The notes beneath the pieces were generated by a model that saw nothing but the letters and a program-made list of their open reading frames with translations, was not told where the DNA came from and did no database searches. This document shows, piece by piece, positions 23,527 to 37,300 of a stretch of DNA of 64,000 bases (within the stretch, counting starts at the first letter, position 1; each line of letters begins with the position of its first letter). Both the position numbers and the translations under genes were made by a program. This DNA comes from Congeria kusceri (Eukaryota; Mollusca; Bivalvia; Myida; Dreissenidae), in assembly GCA_027627225.1 (NCBI GenBank), contig CM051025.1, positions 51,148,181 to 51,212,180 of the forward strand. Reading direction: 5' to 3'.

Positions 23527-25099
23527 AGATTATAATGTTCTAAATGATGCACATATAGGAATCTGACGAATGTTGTATTGTCCTTCTGTTAAAACACACA
23601 CCTGTAAAACAGGTTTCAATGTAAGACACTTGTTGAAATCATCTGCACAACCATGTTGTTATTGTTGCTATTTTGTTTGTGTTGGGTGTATGTTTTACAT
23701 ACAATGTTCCCAGAACTGACGAACGGAACTGATAAAGGTTCTTAAATAAGATACATGATTTCAAAATATATTCAAAGATATGCTAGTTGGAATATTTACT
23801 CGCATGATTAACACCGTTTCAAAATTAAATAATGTTCAGAAATATATCCGAGAAGCATGTTTATTGATTACACCCTGCCAATACATTGATCAGCTAAATA
23901 ATCATCCGTGGAAAGCCATTGTCTGACAAGACATTGAAACAACTATGTTATTATGAAACAAACATTAACAGCATTGTACGCTGCGTGAATCCAGCGGAAT
24001 AACAAAATGGCTTGCTGGATGTTTCATGCACTCTCATATTTCTATTATGCTAGATGTTGATTGTAGTCGTCTACAACAATTAAAGACGCTCGCAACAAAA
24101 AGTAAATTATGGGGTAATTTCTCTATTGGCTTCATTTTTTCTTTGTTGTATATAGGTTACAATATACTAATTTCATCGATAAATGTATATCTTTGTAAGT
24201 CTTAAAGTTCCAGTCAATGGTTAGTGTTTATGTAGTGTGTCAATAATCACAATATCCTGACATACTGTCAAAACATCTGAAACCAATTACAGCTATTTTC
24301 CACCCATCTTTTGAAAAGTTACACTTTGAAGACGTAGCGTGAATGATAAAAAGGTTCACCAGCTAACAGGTGCCGTGTCCACTATTTCCCAAACAAGCAC
24401 GGTGGCCCATACTTTGTATGATTGTTTTAGTTTTGGTATCCATTGACACATGTTTAAGCCAGGTTGGAAGAAAATCTGATATTTGGAACTTAACATATTC
24501 ATACATTTAGTCCTATGTGTAGTTTGATGTTTCAACGGGTATAGTCGGTACATCCTCGTATTTGACCATCACTAATGACCATTCAAATAAATTGTTTAAA
24601 TAGTATAAGTTCATAGAGCATATATAATCATCAAAAACACACTTATACAATGTATTTCCAAACAAAGCAGTTCAGAAAAGATCCATTAAATATCTCCATT
24701 CTATCTTGGCAATCGATTCGTTGTTTACGTACACAATGTTAAAACGAAAAAGGGCTTCAACAGGTACCGTATTCAAAACTCAATATTTCCGGAACAACGC
24801 CAGTGACCCTTATATTTTATTATTTTTAACAATAATTGTAGTTTGGAACAAAAGATAATCGTATATTTGATTATTTATTGATGTTTTCACGGGCATATTA
24901 CATGCATTATTAACCTGGTTAAGCGTCCATTAAAGTCAATTTTAAATGGTTACTGTACATAAAGCGCGTTTTATCATTAAACTGCACTTGTATTTGCCAA
25001 GCGAAACATTTTTTTTTAAAAAGATTCATTTAAAAATCTCCATCCTTGTTTGAATGTGAACGCTTTATATAATTCCACATTGCTAGTCACACAAACTGA
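23527..25099. other. Intergenic, no supported gene
   Basis: AT-rich sequence without a recognised coding or repeat signal. Confidence 0.3.
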
Positions 25100-26340
25100 A
25101 ACAAGGGGGCTGTAAGGCCCTAGGTCGCTCACTTGAGGGGCTAAGGAACTACTGTTGAAGTATTCTGAGCAAGTTTCATGAAGATTTGGCTAAAAATGTG
25201 GCCTCTAGTGTTCACAAGCTTTCTTTTTTTCAATTTGGCCTGGTTACCTTTTTTTGACCCCATGTGACCTGGTTTTGTCATGTCCCAGATATAATTTGGA
25301 CAAATGTTCTGAGCAAGTTTCATGATGATTGAGCTATATATGTGGCATCTAGAGTATTCACAAGCTTTTTTTCAATTTGGCATCTAGAGTATTCACAAGC
25401 TTTTTTTCAATTTGGCCTGGTGACTTAGTTTTTGACCCCACGTGACCCAGTTTCGAATTCGAGATATTATTGAAACAAATGTTCTGAGCGAGTTTCAAGA
25501 AGATTGGGTAAAAATATGACTTCAAGAGTGTTCACAAGCTTTTTATTCAATTTGACCTAGTGACCGAGTTTTTGACCACACAAGACCCAGTTGTTCCAGA
25601 GCGTTCACAAGCTTTTTAAAGTTTTCAATATAGCCATATAAAGAAAACTGTTCCGCCCCTGGCGGCCATGTTTTTCAAAGTAGCGGAAACATTTTCGAAC
25701 TCAGCTGAGATATCATAAGACCAAATGTTCTGAGCAGCTTCATGTTGATTGGTAAAACAAACTGTGACTCCTAGTGTTCACAAGCTTTTTCTATAGCCAT
25801 ATAAGGAAACCGCCCCGCCCCTATCGGCCATGTTTTTCAACGGAGTGGAACCATTTTCGAACTCGGCGGAGATATCGTAAAACAAATGTTCAGAGCAAGT
25901 TTCATGTTGATTGGGCATAAAATGTGACTTCTAGTGTTCACAAGCTTTTTCTATAGCCATATAAGGAAAACTGCCCCGCCCCCTGGCGGCCATGGTTTTC
26001 AACGGAACGGAACCATTTTCAAACTGGCCAATATATCATAAGAACAAATGTTCTGAGCAAGTTTCACGTTGATTGGGCAAAAAATGTGACTTCTAGAGTG
26101 TTCACAAGCTTTTTTTTCAATTTTCCCTAGTGACCTAGATTTGACCCCACATGACCTATTTTCAAAATCGTCCGAGATAACATTGGGGCAAATGTTCTGA
26201 GCAAGTTTCATTAAGATTGGGCAACAAATGTAGTCTCTAGTGTTCTAAAGGTAAATGTAGACGACTAACGATTCACTACGCACGACGGACAAAAGGCGAC
26301 CACAAAGGCTCACCATGAGCACGTCATGCTCAGGTGAGCT
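25100..26340 (+). mobile_element. Second tandem-core element family (subterminal 'cgctcacttgag' / 'ctcaggtgagc')
   Basis: Begins acaagggggctgtaaggccc with an inverted subterminal taggtcgctcacttgag and ends cacgtcatgctcaggtgagc. Between are about seven diverged units, 140-240 bp apart, each containing atgttctgagcaagtttcat and gttcacaagctttttt. Just before the 3' end lies cactacgcacgacggac. The layout parallels the ~166-bp family, and the two elements are joined end to end at 26340/26341. Confidence 0.75.
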
Positions 26341-27145
26341 AACAAGAACTGTCAGAGGACAGCGCGCTCGACTAGTCGCAGTATTTCAGTTGGTACATAT
26401 TTTGGATAGTGGAAGGGGCATAAATTTGTTAAAATACAAAACTTTTAAGTGAAGCCTTGTTTAATTTATAAATGTTTGGAACAAAAACTTTAACCACAAA
26501 GTCTATGTAAAAAGTGGGCTTACTCTGTCCAGATACAAAACAGAGTTATGGGTAATGTTGCCCCTGATACTAGAGTTGATGACAAAGGTTAGTTCCAAGT
26601 TTTAAATGAATAACTTATGTAGTTTTGAAGTTACAAAACTTTTGAATATAAACTTTAACCAGAAAATCTGTGTGAAGAAGGGGCATAACTCTGTTGAAAT
26701 ACAAAACAGAGTTATGGGTAATGTTGCCCCTGATACTAGAGTTAATGACAAAGGTTAGTTCCAAGTTTCAAGTGAATAGCTTATGTAGTTGTGAAGTTAC
26801 AAAACTTTTGAAAATAAACTTTAACCAGAAAATCTATGTGAAAAAGGGGCATAACTCTGTCAAAATACAAAATAGAGTTATGGGAAATGTTCACCCTGAT
26901 AGTTGAGTTGATGACAAAGGTGTATTCCAAGTTTCAAGTGAACAGTTTTTGTAGTATTGAAGTTACAAAACATTTTAATATAAACTTTAACCAGAAAATA
27001 TATGTGAAAAGGGGGCATAACTCTGTCAAAATATAAAACAGAGCTATAGGGCATGTAACCCTTCATACTGGGGTTGATGACAAAGGTTAGTTCCAAGTTT
27101 CAAATGAATAACTTATGCAGTTTTGAAGTGACAAAACTTTTTTAG
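26341..27145 (+). mobile_element. Helentron/pearl-like tandem-core element, copy d (3' end missing)
   Basis: Starts aacaagaactgtcagagg, followed by gcgctcgactagtcg and about four ~166-bp units; lacks the GC triplet run and the terminal cttcgaatagtc at its right end. Confidence 0.75.
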
Positions 27146-27662
27146 AAACTTAAAAGAAAGTTTAGTACATATACAAGAGACGATGTTTAGAGCTAAAGAA
27201 ATGGCTGTACAGGTTAATTTCAGAGAAAAAATATTGTGGACATGCATATAAGATGCATACGTGAAGAAAATGATGCACCACTGACAATATGTATATGTTT
27301 ATATAAGTACTGTTTCACTGCAAATGATCCAGTAACAAACGGATAAAAATATTGTACATTTGCTTTCATAAACACTGCTACAATCCATTTACATATTAAC
27401 AAAATGTTCTTTGTAAACTTTATTACTCATTCCTTACACACATGCACATGATTATTTATTAACAAGAAGCACACCTGTGGTTGGAGAGAATGAATAGTGA
27501 ATGCATCCCTATCCTCATCACTGCCTGAGCATTCGTGGATCTACGTGCCTTTCATTTCTGCTCCAATAAATGGAAGTAGAAACTCAATCCGGACGGGTCT
27601 CTTCTGGTGCTGGTGATTTCAATGAAAAACAAAACAAAAGCAATGCCATCAAGTTCCATATA
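27146..27662. other. Intergenic, no supported gene
   Basis: AT-rich; no coding or repeat signal recognised. Confidence 0.3.
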
Positions 27663-27891
27663 TGAGACACGTCGTTGGAAAACCGGACTTAATGCATGTG
27701 CGTAAAGTGCCGTCCCGGATTAGCCTGTGCAGTCTGCACAGGCTTATATGGCACGGCACTTCCTGCTTTTATGGTATTTTCTGTTTCAAGGAAGTGTCTT
27801 CTAAACATAAATCCACTGTAGGCGGAAAGTGCAGCCCTGGATTAGCCTGTGCGGACTGTCCGGTTTTCCCACGACGCGCCTCATACCTATT
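27663..27891. mobile_element. Foldback MITE, copy 5
   Basis: Left gagacacgtcgttggaaaac, right ttttcccacgacgcgcctc; core ttctaaacataaatccactg. Full-length type but with a shortened right arm. Confidence 0.85.
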
Positions 27892-30800
27892 TGTGGAGGA
27901 AGCATGTATGGACAATGGAAATATTCCCACAATTTACTTTGTAATAACTGTACGGACAAGCAGCAAACATTATTTGTCACAAGACAAGAAAGACAAGAAA
28001 GGCAATCATAAAGTTTCATAAAAATCATAAAGTTTCATAAAAATAAGTGTTTCTGGGATGTTATTTGTAATTCGACTGGCCCTATTAGGAAACTTTCAGT
28101 CAGGATTTACCTGTTGCGGGCTTTGGGGAAGTAGGTTATTTTATAGACTGCCAGTAATTTGGTAACACTTTCCAAACTTGTTCAAGTGCTAATCAAGTAC
28201 AATTGTAGATGATATAAGAGCAAATACAATTAAGACACCGCAAAGCAAGTACCAAAGGGAGACCAATCTTGAAGAATATGCAAGTCTAGCACAAGTGAGC
28301 TAACAAAATGCATGTTTGTAAAACAGATCATTAATTTAGAATAGCACGTTTGAAATGGACAAAAGCATGCTAAGTACAACAGAACAAAAGACTTGTTTTG
28401 ATAGTAACATTTTTTTACTCTTCAGAAACTTACCTAGCAAATGTGTGTGGCACAAGTCGTAACAACCGAGGTTTTCTTCGGTGATTAATGGGTACATTAG
28501 ACCATACCTGCAACACAGTCCAACAGTTAAGGTAATGTGAAAAACATGCGCGACAATAAAAGCAGCGATGCAATGAATTTTACTGTGTTTAACTTGCTGC
28601 TTCTCATATTTACTCAAAAGTAAGATACAACCAAATCTATGTTGATATTTACTGTTTATAGCTCCACAAGAACCGTCTCAATACCCAATAATTTTGTTTT
28701 CTTTATAAAAAATATCCATGAACCAATCAAGTTTCAAACAGAATGACTTCCCAAAACATCAGTATCAACTAAAGCTGCTGATGACTTCAATAAACTAAAT
28801 GAAACAATTCAATCTGTAAATCAAGAAACCCATTGTCTTTATAAAGCAGATACAAGACGTCAATTTACAACAACAAAAAATTCACATTAATGACTGAACA
28901 GAATACTTGTTTTAATTGGTGACAGTGAAACAACCTACTCCCTTCAGTTGTTGTCAAATAATAAGTGGCCAAAAACAAGATGCACATAAAGACATTACCT
29001 TACGATAAAATTTGGTATAACTTATTTAATAAGAAATCAATCCACGACACAGAGTGAACATACTCATTGTTTTTCATTACATCTCTACCATTTTGACAGC
29101 TGATATTGAGAACACATTTAAGATCAGAGAAAAAAGAACATCACCATTACCAAACCATACTTACTTAAGGCACCACGGAAAAGATCTCTGACGGATTTCA
29201 TACCACAAACCAAGTGAATGCACCTTTTAATCCTCGTGAATCTGTCTACCATTCGATGCATATCTTGCTGCAAATGTCTCTGAAAATCTTCACAGCTCAC
29301 AAAACACAATAAACCCACAACCAATACCGCAACAAAATGTTTTCCTCTCTTGTCCAGTAAGACAACTCAACAATACAAACTTTATACTCAAGTGTTATGC
29401 CTACACTGCAGAAACCCATGAAATAATAAACATTACTCTGTAGCTGACAATTATCAGTGCCCAATATCATACAGACATGTCACATAAAGCATGACAAACT
29501 TATCAAAACTACATGTTTAAAAATTTGAAATCTTGCAAAAGAACAACAAGTCCAAATACAGTTTTTTACAGATCTAAGAATAAGTGGATTGAAAATATAA
29601 ATTGCAAAAGCTGAACGCAATACTTTTCCAGTGTGAATAAGCAGTTTGCGATGAGTTAAACATGCAAAGACCATCATATCGTCTCCAGTTTGATGTTCTT
29701 CCAAGAAGTCATGTGTAAGTCTGCCGATCCACAGCCTTTCTCTACCCCAAATGTGTTGAAACATAACCCATCTTTGTTTCCATAACCCTTTCTGGAAATC
29801 CCCAAACTTCAAATTACGCAAATTGAGATCCACATACATGCATCGATGATGAACAACAAATGTGCAAGGTTTTTTCCACTTAGCACCAAAACAGCTTGGT
29901 TTTTATGTCAACAATTCCTATATTGCATGTTTATCTAAAAATATACCCACCTTCAAATGTTATACAAGTACACACAAACACTGTCTAATCAGTCAAAAGC
30001 TTTTCATTCAATCAATACATACATGAAAAGTGCTATGATGTACACATTTCCAATTAAATTTTTGCATAACACTATCCTTTGCAGCAGTAAATTTACTGAC
30101 AAACTAGCCATAGCAACATTGCCAAAATTATTGACACTACTTCAGCAAAACAGCTTCTATAGATCTCATTGTGAATATAAAATAAAAATGCTGAATTATT
30201 TGGCTAAGAATAATTTAACCATTGAACTTCTGCCGAAGTTTCCAATAGATTCCAAAAGATCCAAAGAAATAATGAAGTCACAAACCAATGGTGTGCCTTT
30301 GAAACAACAAATATCAATTCGAAATCATAAAATGCAGTTCAATATTCGTCAAAAGAACTGACCTGGGTTTCATACTGTGTTAACAATTCTCAAGCAATTA
30401 TGATTCAGAAGACTGAGCAACTGTCATTAATAATTAACAACTCATCATAGTTGATTTTTTTTTTAACCTGGACGCAAAAAAGCATTCAATCATACTCAAA
30501 GTCTGGAGCATCAATGTGTAATTTCCTGAAAATAATCAAAACTAATACATGGTAAGAGAAAGACACTAATTCACACCAATATAATGACAGTGCAGCGACT
30601 TCAACCTTGCAAGGTTTCTAGTAAAACATCTGACAAAACACATGAATAACAAAACACACAGCAATGAGAAAACATCTGAAATGCTCAGCAGAAAAAAAGC
30701 AACCCGAAAAACACATATTACTGATGTGACATTTATTACAGACATGATGCAATGGCCACAAAGGCATGAAATAATACAAACATAAAGGTAAAATCGATAA

Positions 30801-31312
30801 AATAAGATCTCAAGTGAATGCAGAAAAAGCATTTTTTCCCTTTCCTGGTAGCTATTTTAAATATGAACAAACTCGTCCAAATGAGGCGGATCAACATAAC
30901 AACAAATAAGAAATCAATAAGAGCACTCATTTCTGAATCCTTAAAATATCACTCCTCAGACAAATTTACCTTTTCACTTGAAAGCACAAAGAGATATTCA
31001 TAAAGACGTCAGTACTCTCAAAATATATCTCATATGTTGAAACTACCTATCTCAAAAAGTATCTCAAAAAGTTGAAACTTCCAATAACAAATTTAACAAC
31101 TGACACGATGTGCGGAACAAGTGTTGATAGATGAAATCTTCCAACCAGGACTGCAACATTCGTCTATCGGAGGAAGTTCCACAAAGGCAAGGAGTCCGCA
31201 AACACAAGTAAACGACAAAGTTTGATACGTATCATCATCAACCAATCATCCCACAAGATTCTCATACACAACCAATGAGGCTACAAAGAACAAGTAGGAC
31301 TGTACCAGCTGT
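27892..31312 (-). other. Downstream of hnRNP M stop: possible long 3' UTR or intergenic
   Basis: This 3.4-kb stretch has few recognised repeats. The hnRNP M 3' UTR must start at 31312 and run leftward; how far is unknown. Minus-strand frames at 29480-29839 (119 codons, W- and L-rich) and 28336-28617 (93 codons) are unlike any family I know, and I do not call them genes. Confidence 0.35.
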
Positions 31313-34300
31313 TCAGTTGAGAAGCTTCACAACGATGTCTCTGCCTTCAATGTTGACTCTGTTCATCCGCTCTGAAACATGCGACAGATGAAATCAGAAG
31401 CAGGGCTTCACCCTGGCTTAAAAGTTTCTTTAACCAAATTATTTACTGTACTTTGTTGAAATCTTACTCATTTGGGGTATTTTATTGTGTTTACTAAAAA
31501 ACAGTTGTAGCTAAATGGAAATTTATTTAGCCAAATGTTAAAGTTTGTAGCCAATGGCTAATAAGTAATATGGCGAATGGCAGAGTGTGCCGTAATTAAA
31601 ATCCTACGTATTGAATGTATCTGAAAATGAATTACTATACAGTAAGTTGTTAAGCTTTTTTCTGACTCTGAGGCATTGGAAAGATAGGTTAGCGCTAAGA
31701 AATTTGAATGAATTGCCAAAAAGTTTGATTCTGCAAAGAACCTTGTTGTTTATAAATATTTTCCTCATAATGGGAAAATATGCTGCTTTTTTTAAAAATC
31801 AATAAATTTTAGTAGTCAATGGCTTTTTGGGCTACTGGAACCCATGTCAAGTTTTGGTTAAAAGAACATTATGCTAAAACCAAACTTAACCCTTCTTAAA
31901 TGCCAACTAACACTTACCAAAAGTTTCATAATGATTGCACAAAAACTTCTGAAGCTATTGTTTTTATCTGAAGTTATTGTTTTTAAGTAATTGTTTGCAC
32001 AAGACTTATTTGAACCCTTTTTAAAGGGGCATTACTCAAATGTGATATTGCAATTATGCCGAAAACCGAACTTAACCATCCTTTTATGCCTACTAACACT
32101 TCCGTAAAGTTTTATAATTATTACACAAAAACTTTTAACGTTACTGTCTGCACAAGTCTTACTTTAACTTTTTTTTAAAGGGGCATAACTAAAGTACGAT
32201 AAAAGCAAACATGCCTAAAATCTAACTTAACCTTCCTTTTAGGCCTACTAACACTTCCCTACGTTTCATAATGATTGCACAAAAACTTCTCAAGTTATTG
32301 CTTGCACAAACTCAAAAAGCATGGCCGCCGCTGCCAACAATGCCGCCGCAATAAGGCGTAAAAAAATTTAAATATTTGTTTCAGGTAACCCGACCTACCC
32401 TAAAAAAAATGCCCCGACCCAAGAACATTTTATGGGGTTTTTCAGATAGATTTTTGTTTTATTTACCTTTTTCAATAATTAAATGTGTTTTGGATAAATA
32501 AGTGTTTTGTTTTGATAGAATCCACTTATAAACAATGTTTAAGGATATTACTGATATGTTTTGAATATTTATTCAGTTTTAGAATCTTCAAGTTGACCAT
32601 TTACCCCCAAAAAAAAAATCCCGACCTACCTACCAAAATTTTTTTGGGCATGTTACCTGAAACAAACATTTTTTTTTTTACGCCTAAGTAACCCATATAT
32701 GTCACCTTTTAAGGCAACATAAAAACTTATGGGAGTCATCACAATATGCATTATCATTCAAAACATAATTCTTTTAAATCTTTCCAACCTACGCATTGTG
32801 CAGTACAAACTGACAAATGATGGTATATCAGCCTATAGACAGCGAGCTATTACAAAATGATATTGAATGATGGGATATTTTCTAACTGCCAGCTAGCTAT
32901 TGCAAATTGATGTTGAACAGGCCGTCAACCAGGTTTCTATGAAAATATAGGCAAAATATAGCTTTTTCTTTCATCAAAATATAGGAGTTTTGACCACTTT
33001 TTCAGACAAAATATAAGAATTTCAGAAGCGTTTAGTCTTTGTTTAGATTGAAAGTACTTACTTATTAACTTGATAGCAGCATTTTTATACCTACCAAATA
33101 TTTGTAATACAGTACAACTACTTCATGGGGACAAATTTGACTCTTAACTTAATAATTAAACATAACAACGTTTTTTCTCTATATAAAGTTGCTACCGGAA
33201 AAAGGTACCATTCCCAATCCGATTTTCTGACCATTTTTCCCAATTTGACGTTAAACATTCCCAAATGTAAGGAAAAACCCCCAAAAGACCCTGAAAAGAT
33301 CGCAATGTTCCTATATTTTACTTTTGTTTTACCCAAGCGTAAACCATAGCTCAAATCAGTTACTGTTAACGGCTAGGGGAAGTAACCGCTGCAAGGTTTG
33401 GTGGCGCTGTATCGATTGGTTACTCTTATCAGTTATACATGGCGTGTGAGAATTTGAACCATCTGGACTGTAATGCGTTGACGAGACATGGCAATTCATA
33501 ACACTAAATACTACCGAAAAAAAACATTCTGGGATGCAATCCTTTATCTAGCAATGGCTTTTATGGCAAAGCAGAAAGTATAGATCCACAACCGTCATTA
33601 ACGGCGGAAGATACTAGTAATTTTGCTTATGTTCTGTCAACCATTGACACAGACATTGTCAGTGTGGAGTCCAAGAGCAAACTTTTATCTCTGGGGCAAG
33701 TTGTGCAGGTTGATACCCACCAGTACGGCATTTAAAACCATTATCTGACTTTAATGCAAGTTAAAGAATAAATATAACAAATTGTTTTAGGGTTTATTTC
33801 TTGTAACTTTCTGTTTTCAAATCCTTTTCGACTGTTTTTAATGAAAGTGGTAAAATTCCCACTTTGGCTAAAAACGCCGTCAATTTTCCAAATTTGACCG
33901 GTACTGGTACCATTCCCAAAGTGGTGAGAAAAAACGCTGCATAAAATGACAACATTTGACATGTACTCAGATTTTAGACAGACAGGATTATGAACCTTAA
34001 TATCGCAAGTTTTGAGAGCACATTTGTAGATGCACTTTGATAGAAATGGCAGTTATGGTTCCCACCACAACTAGGAATAGTGGATGTTGATGAGCACAGA
34101 AAAATGCAGGATTTAAAGAGAACACAAATTAATTAAAGATGAAACTAACAATATAGAAACATGAAACAAAAACACTGCTTTAATAACAGCTTTTAAAGAA
34201 ACATTGATATATTGTAGGGTTTTCAAAAGTATTCAAAAGTTACATTGAAATTATATTTTTAACAAAGTTTTTCCAAATATCCAGCTCCAAATGTGCAAAC

Positions 34301-37300
34301 AAACTTGGAAATGAAATTTCGTTTTACATGAGAATTAAACAATGATTTTTGATGAATAAATGCACTTATGTTTTGAAGGTTTATAGGAATATGTTCAGTT
34401 ATTTTGTATATTTCAATTACAAATAGGCACAAATTAAACCACTAATGCATGTTATCAGAAGTTCTTATTCAGGAAATACATTCCAGATGAAACTTAGAAT
34501 GTTTTTCAATGACTTGGTTGAATCATAACTTCTAGATTTATTGAAAAATTTACCATAACAACTTAGGTATAAATTATAAACTCTGGATGATAGTTGACTG
34601 TATGTAAAAAGCAAGGGTGCTTTTCTTAAACCAAATAGACAAAGACACAAGAAGTAAACACCTCTGTGTCAAAAGACTACTGTGAGCATTTAATTATAAT
34701 CTGATCATCTTGGAAATTTTGAACAAAATTCTCATTTTTACAGTTTGATAAACTCACAAACTCATATTGTTTGATGCTTCATGGCATATTGTTGACTGTG
34801 GACTGTATTATGATTGAGTGTTTAAATATATTATTTCATAATTAAACAGATGATATGTTGTCATTAATGAAAAAAATTGTTTGAATGAAAAAATGCCAAC
34901 AATTTAGAGTGTTATAATTGTTATATGTTGCTATTATGTTTGTTTTTTCATTTTTGTGAAATGCCATGTTGATCATACCCAGAGAACTAGACAGAAGCAT
35001 AGTAATCTTTGACAATAATATGAGATTTTCTTCAAAACTGAAATACTGGTGAGTTGTCAATATTTTCCTAAAAGGTGCCCAAAAAGATAAGCCGCAGGTG
35101 TAAAACACATTCTGCTGAATGCATTGGAAAGGAAAATATTGCATTGTAAATAAGTATCATTAGATGCAATAGCAACTTTATCTACTTATTTTTCCTAGCG
35201 ATGTTCACATTATTGTATCAAATAAATTTAAAATATAGGAAAATATAGGAAATATAGGTTTTTCAAAATATAGGAAAATTTTCTGAAATACAGGAAAAAA
35301 TAGGAATATAGGAATTGGTTGACGGCCTGAACTGTTGAATGATTGGATGATTGGATATTTTCTTACAGACAGCAAGCTATTACAAACTGACATTGAATGA
35401 TTGGATATTTTCTTACAGACAGCAAGCTATTACAAACTGACATTGAATGATTGGATATTTTCTTACAGACAGCAAGCTATTACAAACTGACATTGAATGA
35501 TTGGATATTTTCTTACAGACAGCAAGCTATTACAAACTGACATTGGGTTAATGTTAAATGGCCAAATAGGTATTACAAACTGACATTGAATGATGGGACA
35601 TTTTCTTACAGACAGCAAGCTATTACAAACTGACATTGGGTTAATGTTAAATGGCCAAATAGGTATTACAAACTGACATTGAATGATGGGACATTTTCTT
35701 ACAGACAGCAAGCTATTACAAACTGACATTGAATGATGGGATATTTTCTTACAGACAGCAAGCTATTACAAACTGACATTGAATGATGGGATATTTTATT
35801 ACAGACAGCAAGCTATTACAAACTTACACTGAATGATGGGATATTTTCTTACAGACAGCAAGCTATTACAAACTGACATTGAATGATGGGATATTTTCTT
35901 ACAGACAGCAAGCTATTACAAACTGACATTGAATGATGGGATATTTTCTTACGGACAGCAAGCTATTACAAACTGACATTGAATGATTGGATATTTTCTT
36001 ACTGACAGCAAGCTATTACAAACTTACATTGGGTTAATGTTAAATGGCCAAATAGGTATTACAAACTGATGTTGAATGATGGGAAATTTTCGTACGGACA
36101 GCAATCTATTACAATCTCACATTGAATGATGGGTTAATGTCTAATGGCCAGCAATCTATTACAAACTGCCATTGGATGATGGGATAATTTCTTACGGAAA
36201 GCTGGCTATTACAAACTGACATTGAATCATGGGATAATTTCTTACGGACAACTGGCTTTTACAAACTGACGCTGAATGATGGGACATTTTTTACGGACAG
36301 CTACTATAAACTGACGTTGAATGTGGGATATTTTCTAACAGCCAGCTTGCTATTACAAACTGATGTTGAACTATGGGATAATGGGGCATTTTCTTACAGA
36401 CAGCTAGCTATTATAAACTGATGTTGAATGATGGGATATTTTCATACTGACAGCAAGCTTTTACAAACTGACATTTAATAATGGGATAATTTCTTACGGC
36501 CAGCAATCTATTACAAACTGATGATTCGTGATTGAATATTTTCTTACGGACAGCCAGCTGTGCATCCTCCTCCCTCCGGAAGCTAACGAGTCCCCACCCG
36601 TTGCTGCGCCCCCTGTCGTTCTTGCTGATCTCAGCAAACCGTATCTCCCCCACACTCTGGAATCGGGACTTCAGTGTCTGCCAGTCCAGTGAGTAGGGAA
36701 GCTGCATTGATTAGAACAGCATACACGTTAGAATCATTATCATTTAGTCACGAGCATCAGCAGCAGTGGTGCATACATTACAATAGATAGAAACCTCTTA
36801 TGTCTAGATTTTAAACATTTTGTTCACGAATGCAGTTACTATGTCATTTATTGACGATACGCTATGTATACGTAGTAGCCACGCCTACTTGGGTCAAACA
36901 CTGACAGTAAATGAATATTTTCATTTGACATGTCCATCAAACAATTAATTCATAGCTTCCTGAATGGCTTAACACTGTAATAACACACTGTCAATCAAAT
37001 CTTATTGTATGATCAATTGATCTAGTTTATTCCTTTTTTAACATACGGTATTTAAATTATTTATTTAAAAAAAAAAATTTTTTTTCCTAAGTCTATGATT
37101 TTCTCAATAAGTTTCTATTCACATATTAACTATGCCTTACTCATAAATGCTAAACAAACTCTAACATACATTTTTCACAATGACTGTTGACCTGTCAGCC
37201 CTTGTTTTCATGTCACCAGACCCTGATGGCATACTGCCGCTCCCAACGTTCATACGAGACGTGTCCATGCGCGATGACAATCCACCGGAGGATCCAAAAT

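Noticed and set aside
29480..29839. 119-codon minus-strand frame downstream of hnRNP M
   Set aside because: No recognisable family, AT-biased codons, no splice partner; could be 3' UTR. Left uncalled.
35463..35729. 88-codon minus-strand frame in the 50-bp array
   Set aside because: It repeats one motif (CQFVIACCLSVRKYPII) dictated by the tandem unit in an intron.
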